Positions 21,209 through 27,993 of a stretch of 35,202 nt of DNA are shown here, piece by piece; position 1 is the first letter of the stretch; each line of letters opens with the position of its first letter. The DNA is from Peptococcaceae bacterium (GTDB lineage: Bacteria > Bacillota > Peptococcia > Peptococcales > Peptococcaceae): the NCBI GenBank assembly GCA_900756555.1, contig CAAEKP010000096.1, positions 1 to 35,202 of the forward strand, given 5' to 3'. Both the position numbers and the translations under genes were made by a program. The notes beneath the pieces were generated by a model that did not search any database, was not told where the DNA came from, and saw nothing but the letters and a program-made list of their open reading frames with translations.

Positions 21209-22663
21209 ATGCTGACACCAGAACAACTGCTGTATCTGCCGGACAATCTGGTGCGGCTCTATGCCCAGCTGGAAGAAGATATCCTTGCAGACATGGCGGC
21301 GCGGATCAGCGCCAGGGATTTGTTTATTCCCGCTGCCGATTGGCAGTTTCAGAAGCTGGCTGAGATGGGCAACACCTATGGCATGATTCTGGCCAAACTT
21401 TCCGCAGCCACTGAAAAGACAGAGCAGGAGCTGCGGGAGATGATGATGGTAGCTGCCAGTGAAAGCCTGAAGTATGATGATGCGGTGCACAAAGCTGCTG
21501 GGAAGGAACTGCCGCCGCTCAATCAATCTGTAGCGCTGTTGGCCACACTGAATGCTGGCATGGAGAAAACGAAAGGATACTTTCAGAACCTATGCCGCAC
21601 AACGGCCAATCATGGCAGCAAACAGTTTGCGGATGCGTTGGACAGAGCCTATATGCAGGTGACCAGCGGTGCTTTTGCCAAAGAGCAGGCCATCAAGACG
21701 GCGGTAAAAGATTTGACCAGCCAGGGCATTGCGGCAGCCGAGTACAAAAACGGCAGGAAGATGAGTTTGGAAGCGGCGGTGCGTATGAATGTGGTCACTG
21801 GCGTAAATCAGACCTGCGCAGAATTACAGCTACAGCGCTGTGATGAGGCAGGGTGTGACTTGGTGGAAGTGTCTGCCCACGCAGGCGCCAGACCGAGCCA
21901 TGCTGTGTGGCAGGGGAAACTCTACAGCCGCAGCGGAACCCATCCCAAGTATCCAGACTTTGCATTGAGTACAGGTTATGGCACTGTGACAGGATTGTGC
22001 GGCGCTAACTGCCGGCATAACTTCTATCCCTTCTATGAGGGCATCAGCAAGCGAGCCTACACCCACCGGGAATTGGGGCAGATGAATGCCAGAACCATTC
22101 GCTACAATGGCCAGCGCCTGACGGAGTATGAAGCCAGTCAGGTGCAGCGCAAACTGGAGCGCAATCTGCGCCGCTGGAAACGGGAACAGGCTGCCATGAA
22201 AGCAGCTGGACAAAGCACCGCAGAAGCAGCAGCCAAACTGAACTACTGGCGTGGAGAGATGGATCGCTTTATCCGGCAGACTGGCTTCAAGCGGCAATAC
22301 AGCCGGGAAGAAATATTCGGTTACCAAAAGAAAACAAAGCATGAGATTATTAATGCAAATTTAAAAAGGTTAGGTATTCCTGGCAAGTCAATAGACTGCG
22401 ATAAAGATGTTGACTTTTCAAAGTTTTCGTTTGATAATGGACATATAAACAATGAAAGATTGCACGATGTTACCAAAGAAGAAGCTTTGCAGTTTATTGC
22501 TGATGCGAAAATAGTTGTATCGAAATGGAAAGATAAATTTCATAACTATATTGGGTCAAATGGAACTGCCTATGTTGATATGGAGAATAAAGAAATAAGA
22601 ACGGCTTTTAGATATGATGAGTATGATGATTCATATAAAGAGTTGTTGGAGGTGCTGGAATGA
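21209..22663 (+). CDS. MuF-type minor capsid protein with toxin-like C-terminal domain
   Basis: 484 aa. Residues 1 to about 330 are a phage minor capsid protein 2/MuF (SPP1 gp7-like) head protein, with the typical SAHAGARPSHAVWQGK, GYGTVTGLCGANCRHNFYPF and AYTHRELGQ motifs. From about residue 372 to the end the protein changes character: the DNA is visibly richer in A+T and the domain (start KHEIINANLKRLGI, then GHINNERLHDVTKEEA and SNGTAYVDMENKEIRTAF) resembles the small RNase-like (BECR-type) toxin tails known on MuF proteins. Such domains may be carried in the capsid and act in the host. Toxin activity is inferred. Two small genes follow at once and may confer immunity. Confidence 0.82.
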   Translation: MLTPEQLLYLPDNLVRLYAQLEEDILADMAARISARDLFIPAADWQFQKLAEMGNTYGMILAKLSAATEKTEQELREMMMVAASESLKYDDAVHKAAGKELPPLNQSVALLATLNAGMEKTKGYFQNLCRTTANHGSKQFADALDRAYMQVTSGAFAKEQAIKTAVKDLTSQGIAAAEYKNGRKMSLEAAVRMNVVTGVNQTCAELQLQRCDEAGCDLVEVSAHAGARPSHAVWQGKLYSRSGTHPKYPDFALSTGYGTVTGLCGANCRHNFYPFYEGISKRAYTHRELGQMNARTIRYNGQRLTEYEASQVQRKLERNLRRWKREQAAMKAAGQSTAEAAAKLNYWRGEMDRFIRQTGFKRQYSREEIFGYQKKTKHEIINANLKRLGIPGKSIDCDKDVDFSKFSFDNGHINNERLHDVTKEEALQFIADAKIVVSKWKDKFHNYIGSNGTAYVDMENKEIRTAFRYDEYDDSYKELLEVLE

Positions 22664-22836
22664 AAAATAAGATATATTGTCCATTGGTTAAAGAGAAAAT
22701 TGATGATGGAGAATGCTTTGATATTCACATGGTAGTTGGGCATGAAGCACCGAAAAGGACTATACGCAAGGAAATATTAGAAATCAAAGACTATGAAAAA
22801 ATTTGTTTAGCCTGTTCAAATCACAGAGATGATTGA
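22660..22836 (+). CDS. 58-aa Cys-containing protein, possible immunity partner
   Basis: The ATG overlaps the stop of the MuF gene by 4 bp (ATGA), with TTGGAGGTG just upstream. It has Cys at 7, 18, 50 and 53 (YCPLV, GEC, CLAC), consistent with a zinc knuckle, and a central basic HEAPKRTIRKE segment. Its A+T-rich base use matches the toxin-like domain before it, not the head genes around it. An immunity or chaperone role is suggested only by position; no family with known function is recognised. Confidence 0.6.
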   Translation: MKNKIYCPLVKEKIDDGECFDIHMVVGHEAPKRTIRKEILEIKDYEKICLACSNHRDD

Positions 22837-22845
22837 GGTGAGCGT

Positions 22846-23166
22846 ATGGATAATTTTAAAGCAATTTACAGAATTCTCTCAGCATTAGAAAAAGCAATGG
22901 ATTTGCCAGCATTTGATGTAGAGCAAATTAGTGCATCTGCACTTGAAATCAGTGAGGAGCGCTGGGCGCGATATATGGAAATGATGCTGGATGTTGGTCT
23001 GATAAAGGGCGTTTCTATTCAGCGGGATATTACAGGTCATTATCGTGTGGATGCAGATGAAATTCGCATCACATTGAAGGGTTTGGAATATTTGCAAGAA
23101 AACAGTTTCATGAAAAAAGCATATAAAGCCGCAAAAGGAATTAAAGATGTAACTCCGTTTGTATGA
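22846..23166 (+). CDS. YjcQ-family protein
   Basis: 106 aa. The pattern FKAIYRILSALEKAMD...ISASALEISEERWARYMEMMLDVGLIKGVSI... with a final ITLKGLEYLQENSFMKK fits the YjcQ family, small winged-helix proteins found in Bacillus and in many phages and integrative elements. The molecular role is not established. The ATG at 22846 has TGAGGTGAG upstream. It closes the A+T-rich block after the MuF gene and is followed by a terminator, so the block looks like a moron cassette in the head operon. Confidence 0.78.
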   Translation: MDNFKAIYRILSALEKAMDLPAFDVEQISASALEISEERWARYMEMMLDVGLIKGVSIQRDITGHYRVDADEIRITLKGLEYLQENSFMKKAYKAAKGIKDVTPFV

Positions 23167-23167
23167 T

Positions 23168-23198
23168 AGGCACTGTCAAAAAAGGCAGTGCTTTTCTT
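23168..23198 (+). terminator. Terminator after the yjcQ-like gene
   Basis: A stem AGGCACTGTC / GGCAGTGCTT (23168-23177 with 23184-23193) with an A6 loop and TTTTCTT following. It lies in the middle of the late operon, marking the end of the inserted cassette. Downstream structural genes need read-through or their own promoter. Confidence 0.75.
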
Positions 23199-23199
23199 G

Positions 23200-23372
23200 T
23201 GCCGCGATTTTCTGTGGCCATGCCCTGAGCTAAGGCGTAAAACTGGCTTATTTTTATTGCCGTGAATTTCTGCGGCCATACACAAAATTCGCCTGGCTGC
23301 GGGCGTAACAAGGCAGAGCCGCCCGGGGCGCGGGACCTCGATAACAACAACGTAGCGGTAGGAGGTAATAGC
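23200..23372 (+). promoter_or_regulatory. Structured leader of the scaffold gene with duplicated hairpin
   Basis: A 22-bp element occurs twice (23200-23221 and 23258-23279; 3 mismatches). Each copy folds into a small stem, GCCGC / GTGGC in the first and GCCGT / GCGGC in the second, keeping pairing through G-U exchanges. Each is followed by GGCGTAA (23234-23240 and 23302-23308). A very GC-rich segment (about 23309-23340) precedes the ribosome-binding site GGAGGT. No clear promoter was found. It may be a translational control or RNA-processing region; no known riboswitch class is recognised. Confidence 0.45.
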
Positions 23373-23951
23373 ATGAAAAGAGAGTTCTTAGAGGGATTAG
23401 AGTTAAACGGCGTGAAATTGACCAAAGATCTGGTGGATCAGATCATGGCGGAGAATGGCAAGGACATTGCTGCAGAACAAGCAAAGTACACAGCCAAGGA
23501 AGCGGAACTGACCACTGCCAATCAGACTATCAAAAGTTTGCAGGACGCTGCAAAGAAATTTGAAGGTACAGATCCGGAAAAACTGAAACAGGATTTGGCC
23601 GACTTGCAGAAAAAGTACGACACCGACATGGCAGACACCAAACGCAACAGTGCTCTGGACATGGCGCTGATGCAGGCGAATGTACATGATGTAAAGGCTG
23701 CCAGAGCCTTACTCAATCTGGACGAAGTAAAACTGGATGGTGAAAAACTGTTGGGGTTAGACAGCCAGCTGGAAGGGCTCAAGAAAGACAAGGCATGGTT
23801 ATTTGCTGCAGCAGAACCGCCAAAAAATCAGGAGCCATCAAAAGGGCCTACCGTTGTAACGACAGGATTACAACATGGCGATAAAACAACACCAGAAACA
23901 TTTAGTTTAAGAGATGCCGTGCGGGAGAGCCTGCAGGGTAAAAAGGAATAG
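23373..23951 (+). CDS. Phage scaffolding protein (GP20-like)
   Basis: 192 aa. A typical GP20-type scaffold: an N-terminal MKREFLEGLELNGVKLTKDL segment, a long coiled-coil (about 35-100: AKEAELTTANQTIKSL..., DPEKLKQDLADLQKKYD) and a conserved ALMQANVHDVKAARALLNLDEVKLDGE stretch with a charged C-terminus. It assembles with the capsid protein into the prohead and then leaves. The start is at 23373, behind GGAGGT; an upstream in-frame extension runs through the structured leader and is rejected. It lies immediately before the major capsid gene. Confidence 0.92.
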   Translation: MKREFLEGLELNGVKLTKDLVDQIMAENGKDIAAEQAKYTAKEAELTTANQTIKSLQDAAKKFEGTDPEKLKQDLADLQKKYDTDMADTKRNSALDMALMQANVHDVKAARALLNLDEVKLDGEKLLGLDSQLEGLKKDKAWLFAAAEPPKNQEPSKGPTVVTTGLQHGDKTTPETFSLRDAVRESLQGKKE

Positions 23952-23972
23952 AAAATGAAAGGATGATTATTT

Positions 23973-24935
23973 ATGCCAATTACATTGGAAGAAGCAAAAG
24001 TAGGTATGGCGGATAAAGTAGACCAGGCGGTAGTTGATACATTTCGGAGAGAATCTCTGTTGCTGGAACGGTTAATTTTTGATGATGCGGTTAGTCCTGG
24101 TACTGGCGGCAGTACATTAACCTACGGTTATCAGCAGTTAAAAACACCATCTACTGCTGCATTCCGTCAGTTAAACAGCGAATATGCACCAAACGAAGCA
24201 AAACGTGTGAAAAAGACAGCTGATTTAAAAATCTTCGGCGGTTCTGCCCAAGTAGACCGTGTATTACAGCAGTCCAGCGGTGCAGTAGATGAAATCAGTT
24301 TCCAGCTGGAACAGAAAACAAAAGGCGCTAGAAATCTGTTTCACAATGAAGTGATTAATGGGAAAAAAGCATCTGGTTTTGACGGCTTGGATGCGTTGCT
24401 GACGGGTGCAAGCACAGAGTATAACGGTGATGGACTGCTGGATATTTCCACCTCTGAATTAATGAACACAAACTATCAGTACTTTTTGGATATGCTGGAT
24501 GAGTTCATTTCCGGTATGGATGGAAAACCAGATATGTTGATGTGTAACGGAAAACTGGCAACTAAAATTCGTTCTGCTGCCAGACGGGCTGGATATTTGA
24601 CCCACAGTGAAGATGCCTTTGGTCGTCAGGTGACAGGCTATGCAGACATCCCAATCTTAGATATGGGCATGTTTTATAACGGTACCAGTTCTGTGCCAGT
24701 GGTTGGTATTGATTCTACTGCTAAGACAACAGATTTGTACGCTGTTACATTAGGGCTGGATGCATTTCATGGTGTATCTATGTCCGGTGGCAAGTTGATT
24801 AACACTTATTTACCTGATTTAAATAAACCAGGTGCAGTAAAAGATGTAGAGGTGGAAATGGTTGCGGCTGTTGTGTTGAAAAATACACTGAAAGCAGGCG
24901 TATTCCGTAACATTCAGGTTGCTGCCAAAGCGTAA
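23973..24935 (+). CDS. Major capsid protein (HK97-like)
   Basis: 320 aa. An N-terminal helical part (ITLEEAKVGMADKVDQAVVDTFRRESLLLERL) is followed by the beta-rich P-domain-like region (LKIFGGSAQVDRVLQQ...SFQLEQKTKGARNLFHNEVING) and the A-domain end (VKDVEVEMVAAVVLKNTLKAGVFRNIQVAAK), as in HK97-fold capsids of Bacillota siphoviruses. Codon use is more A+T-rich than in neighbouring head genes, as often seen in highly expressed capsid genes. No N-terminal delta domain is present, so the separate upstream scaffold is needed. Confidence 0.92.
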   Translation: MPITLEEAKVGMADKVDQAVVDTFRRESLLLERLIFDDAVSPGTGGSTLTYGYQQLKTPSTAAFRQLNSEYAPNEAKRVKKTADLKIFGGSAQVDRVLQQSSGAVDEISFQLEQKTKGARNLFHNEVINGKKASGFDGLDALLTGASTEYNGDGLLDISTSELMNTNYQYFLDMLDEFISGMDGKPDMLMCNGKLATKIRSAARRAGYLTHSEDAFGRQVTGYADIPILDMGMFYNGTSSVPVVGIDSTAKTTDLYAVTLGLDAFHGVSMSGGKLINTYLPDLNKPGAVKDVEVEMVAAVVLKNTLKAGVFRNIQVAAKA

Positions 24936-24950
24936 GGAGGTGCTATGGGT

Positions 24951-25286
24951 ATGTATGCGGATTATGCGTTTTATGCAGACAATTTTGGCGGCAGCATCAT
25001 ACCCCAGGCTGCCTTTCCTCATTGGTCTGCCAGAGCCAGCCTGTATCTGGATGCGGTAACCCAACACCGGATTACAGATGCCACCGATGAAGTGCAGATG
25101 GCTTGCTGTGAGATTGCGGAGCTTTACTATAAAGCAGAACTAAATGGCGGCCAGATTGTGGCCAGTGAGAGTGTAGGCAGTTGGAGCCGCACCTTTGCAG
25201 CCGACAATAAGTCACAGGAGCAGTTATTGTATGATGCAGCGCTGCTCTATCTGGCCGGCACTGGTTTGATGGCGAGGTGGTGTTAA
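24951..25286 (+). CDS. Head-tail connector protein (gp6/gp15-like)
   Basis: 111 aa, start taken at ATG 24951; ATG 24945 is only 2 nt from the GGAGGTG and less likely. The all-helical pattern with FPHWSARASLYLDAVTQHRIT, DEVQMACCEIAELYYKAEL and SVGSWSRTFAADN is that of the DNA-packaging/adaptor protein (HK97 gp6, SPP1 gp15) that docks under the portal. Its stop overlaps the start of the next gene by one base. Order after the capsid gene fits. Confidence 0.82.
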   Translation: MYADYAFYADNFGGSIIPQAAFPHWSARASLYLDAVTQHRITDATDEVQMACCEIAELYYKAELNGGQIVASESVGSWSRTFAADNKSQEQLLYDAALLYLAGTGLMARWC

Positions 25287-25690
25287 TGCTATTTCCGCAT
25301 ACCTGCACCATCTATAACCGGTATCGGGATGGCAGAGAGGATAAATGGCAGCGCACGGTACTGGAGAATATCTTCTGGGATAATGTACGAGGTATTAATG
25401 CCAGAAAAGGGGCAATAGACAATGCGGACAGTGCCGTGATTATTATTCCGGCCAATTTCCGGAGCGGCTATCTGACACCAAAACAATTTGCACAGGCAGT
25501 AGACAAAACGAATTGCTGGACCTTGCAGCCAGGCGATAAGATTGTATTCGGCCGCATTGATTATGAGGTGGATGATTTGCACAGATTGGCCGACTTAGAG
25601 CGGCAGTATGATGATGTATTGACCATTACCAAAGTAGACCGGCGTTTGTTTGGCAGCAGCATGGACCACTGGGAAGTGGGTGCAAAGTAA
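25286..25690 (+). CDS. Head closure-like protein (SPP1 gp16 position)
   Basis: 134 aa from ATG 25286, served by GAGGTGG; the GTG at 25277 falls within this site. It is beta-rich (HTCTIYNRYRDGREDKWQRTVLENIFWDNV..., WTLQPGDKIVFGRIDYEVDDL). It belongs to the small head-tail joining proteins that follow the connector in A118-like phages and is probably the head stopper. The last base overlaps the next start. The assignment relies on fold pattern and synteny. Confidence 0.7.
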   Translation: MLFPHTCTIYNRYRDGREDKWQRTVLENIFWDNVRGINARKGAIDNADSAVIIIPANFRSGYLTPKQFAQAVDKTNCWTLQPGDKIVFGRIDYEVDDLHRLADLERQYDDVLTITKVDRRLFGSSMDHWEVGAK

Positions 25691-26115
25691 TGGATGTAGA
25701 AACAAAGCTGTTATTAAAAAGCACCCAAGTGTTATTGGCAGCCCGCAATCTGGAAGTAGGCGGTGCTGTACAGCGTTATATTGACAGTGAGGTACTACGG
25801 CTGTCGGACCCGTATCTCCCTCTTCGGGATGGTGACTTAAAACGGGCTGGCCTTGATGGCACTACTGTTGGTAGTGGTGAAGTTGAGTGGAACGGTCCAT
25901 ACGCCAGATATCTGTATTACGGGAAATTGATGTTGTCCCCTTCCGGTTCGTGCTGGGCCAAGCATGGGGAGAAAAAACATCTGACCGATAAGGATTTGAA
26001 CTTTCACGGTGCCCCACAACGAAGGAGCTTTTGGTTTGAACATGTTAAGACTGCGCATCGTAGAGAAATTTTGCGAGGAGCTGCCCAAAAAGCTGGTGGG
26101 AGGATGAAGCCATGA
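25690..26115 (+). CDS. Minor capsid/HK97 gp10-like tail completion protein
   Basis: 141 aa, ATG overlapping the preceding stop. Motifs SEVLRLSDPYLPLRDGDLKRAG, VEWNGPYARYLYYGKLM and the HGAPQRRSFWFEHVKTAHRREIL end are typical of the minor capsid protein family equivalent to HK97 gp10, which completes the neck. The aromatic YARYLYYG motif is diagnostic. It overlaps the next gene by 4 bp. Confidence 0.85.
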   Translation: MDVETKLLLKSTQVLLAARNLEVGGAVQRYIDSEVLRLSDPYLPLRDGDLKRAGLDGTTVGSGEVEWNGPYARYLYYGKLMLSPSGSCWAKHGEKKHLTDKDLNFHGAPQRRSFWFEHVKTAHRREILRGAAQKAGGRMKP

Positions 26116-26534
26116 CCATGATAGAAAGTGTAAAAGAGTTTGTCAGCCAGTGTCCGTTTATTGATGAGTTGGCCAAGGTGAATGTTGAGCATTTAGATGC
26201 CGAGCCGGATTGTTATAGTATTGACCCAATACCGATAGACCCTGTGCTTAAAAACTATCTCAATGGCAGCAGTTATCGACAGTTTGTGTTCCTTGTATGC
26301 AGCAGAGAGTTTTATGGTTCTGATGTGGCGCAGAATCTAGAGAACAGCGCCTTTTATGAGCGTTTTGCCGATTGGTTGGAGCAGCAGAGTAAAGAAAAGC
26401 AATTTCCGGCATTGGATGAAAAGCAGCGGCCTGTTTTATTGCGAGCCATCAACTGGGGCTATGCGTTCCAGACGGATATTGACCGGGCGCAATATCAGAT
26501 ACAGTGTAGATTAGAGTATGTACAAAAACGATAA
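26112..26534 (+). CDS. Tail terminator-like protein (minor capsid protein 3 family)
   Basis: 140 aa. A helical N-terminus (IESVKEFVSQCPFIDEL) is followed by a beta sheet with YSIDPIPIDPVLKNYLNGSSYRQFVFLV and a C-terminal strand that ends QYQIQCRLEYVQK. This is the pattern of the phage minor capsid/tail terminator proteins found between gp10-like and major tail genes, which form the ring that stops tube growth. The start overlaps the previous gene (ATGA). Confidence 0.78.
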   Translation: MTMIESVKEFVSQCPFIDELAKVNVEHLDAEPDCYSIDPIPIDPVLKNYLNGSSYRQFVFLVCSREFYGSDVAQNLENSAFYERFADWLEQQSKEKQFPALDEKQRPVLLRAINWGYAFQTDIDRAQYQIQCRLEYVQKR

Positions 26535-26547
26535 GGAGTGAAAAATT

Positions 26548-27042
26548 ATGGCATTAGTAATGCGTGATGAGATGCGCAGCTATATGGATGTTTCACCATC
26601 CGATACAACGCCAACCTATGAACTGATTGGGGATGGGTTCACTGATGCGACAACATCTTTGAACCCTAATACCTATGACCGTCAGTATATTCATGAGAGA
26701 ACTGGCCAAAGTGATGTGGTCAGCTATGCACCATCTATGGCATATACAGCGGATATGGATACGGAAGACCCTGTGCTGGCGTTTATCTGGGATGTTGGCA
26801 ATAAGAGAAAAATTGGCAGTGAAGCTACCACCACAATTGTTACCGTTATGATGTGGGAGAAGGGAACAGCCACAGATACTTATAAAGCATATCTACAGAA
26901 GATTGCTATTGTTCCAGATAATCCAGGTAGCGGTGCTGCTGGTACCCCACTTGCTTTAAGCGGCAACTTTAAGTATAAAGGCGATGCTGTAGAAGGCAGC
27001 TGGAACGAATCAACCAAGACATTCACACCAGATGAAGCGTAA
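26548..27042 (+). CDS. Major tail tube protein
   Basis: 164 aa. It has the typical start (MALVMRDEMRSYMDVSPS), the GFTDATTSLNPNTYDRQYIHERTGQSDVVSYAPSMAY strand region and a beta-rich C-terminus with ALSGNFKYKGDAVEGSW, as in the tail-tube proteins of A118/TP901-like siphoviruses. Hexamer rings stack to form the tube whose length is set by the tape measure. Strong ribosome-binding site AAGGAGTGA. Placed exactly between the tail terminator and the chaperone genes. Confidence 0.88.
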   Translation: MALVMRDEMRSYMDVSPSDTTPTYELIGDGFTDATTSLNPNTYDRQYIHERTGQSDVVSYAPSMAYTADMDTEDPVLAFIWDVGNKRKIGSEATTTIVTVMMWEKGTATDTYKAYLQKIAIVPDNPGSGAAGTPLALSGNFKYKGDAVEGSWNESTKTFTPDEA

Positions 27043-27056
27043 GGAGGACGAGTGAC

Positions 27057-27413
27057 ATGGCAGCAACATTTGAATTTTCAAGTAATGTCCTGAACTTAAG
27101 TATTGCTGGACATCCGTTTCAGATAGATATTTCGGCAGGTAATGTGTATACAAATATGCACGAAGTCATTCAGTCTGCGGAATCACTAGAACAGACTGAC
27201 CCATCCGATGTGCAGAAGGTTATGGAGTTGTGTGTGCAGGGGATTGATTGCGTACTGGGCACAGGCGCCACAAAAACGATTTTCGGAAATAGAGTGGTCA
27301 ACTTTTATGATTTAATTGACCTGATGATATTTCTGGAAACAGAGATTACAAACTTTAAGATGCTGCGTATGAGCAAGTATGCTTCGAGGTTGAACCATGA
27401 ACATTTTAATTGA
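27057..27413 (+). CDS. Tail assembly chaperone, N-terminal gene (gpG-like)
   Basis: 118 aa, starting after AAGGAGGACG. A beta/alpha protein (FEFSSNVLNLSIAGHPFQIDIS..., SVQK-type helices, FGNRVVNFYDLIDLMIFLETEI). By position it is the first of the two chaperones that coat the tape measure protein. It overlaps the following Gp15-like gene by 17 bp. No slippery heptamer is seen in the overlap and the next gene has its own ATG, so a programmed frameshift is not supported here. Confidence 0.75.
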   Translation: MAATFEFSSNVLNLSIAGHPFQIDISAGNVYTNMHEVIQSAESLEQTDPSDVQKVMELCVQGIDCVLGTGATKTIFGNRVVNFYDLIDLMIFLETEITNFKMLRMSKYASRLNHEHFN

Positions 27414-27984
27414 TAAACTGCCGGAATCCGTGGAGATTGCCGGTGCGTTTCATTCTATCAACTGCAGTTATAAAGCAGGAATTCTGTTTGAGCAGATTAT
27501 GCATGATAAAGCATTGTCTGACATTGAGAAGATAACAGAATCCCTGCTTTTGTTTTATGGCAGAGTGGATGGGCCAATGGCAGAAAAGGCAGAGAAAATT
27601 ATCTGGTTTTATTCCTGCGGGAAAGGAACAGAAGAAGCCACTACTTGCTCAGCGGCTGATGAAAAGCCGCTGAAGCGTATCTATTCTTTTGAATATGATG
27701 CAGAGTATATTTACGCAGCTTTTTGGAGCCAGTATGGTATTGATTTGCAAAAGGAAGACTTGCACTGGTGGCAGTTTTTGGCGTTGTTTCGTGCATTATC
27801 CGAAGAGAATGAAATCTGCAGGATTATGAAGATTCGGGCAGTGGAACTGGATAGCAAAATGTCCAAAGAAGAAAGGGAGCGCTATATAAAGTTAAAGCGG
27901 CTTTATGCGCTACCAGATGAACGCAGTGAGCAGGAAAAGGTAAATGACTTTTCCAGAGCGTTTTTTGCCGGTATGCAGCGATAG
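27397..27984 (+). CDS. Gp15-family tail assembly protein
   Basis: 195 aa. It matches the bacteriophage Gp15 family (A118-type): MNILIDKLPESVEIAGAFHSIN start, YKAGILFEQIMHDKALSD, the LHWWQFLALFRALSEENEICRIMKIRAVEL core and a charged helix at the end. It is the second tail assembly chaperone, just before the tape measure gene. The ATG overlaps the upstream gene and has a weak site (GAGGTTG), so it may depend on coupling. Confidence 0.85.
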   Translation: MNILIDKLPESVEIAGAFHSINCSYKAGILFEQIMHDKALSDIEKITESLLLFYGRVDGPMAEKAEKIIWFYSCGKGTEEATTCSAADEKPLKRIYSFEYDAEYIYAAFWSQYGIDLQKEDLHWWQFLALFRALSEENEICRIMKIRAVELDSKMSKEERERYIKLKRLYALPDERSEQEKVNDFSRAFFAGMQR

Positions 27985-27993
27985 TGGAAGGCG

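Noticed and set aside
20633..21526. Long minus-strand ORF opposite the portal and MuF genes (297 codons)
   Set aside because: It is His/Gln/Leu-rich with no domain, no ribosome-binding site and no operon on that strand; a shadow of GC-rich codons in real late genes.
27390..27420. Programmed frameshift between the two tail chaperone genes
   Set aside because: The overlap lacks a slippery heptamer and the Gp15-family protein has its own ATG and family-typical N-terminus.
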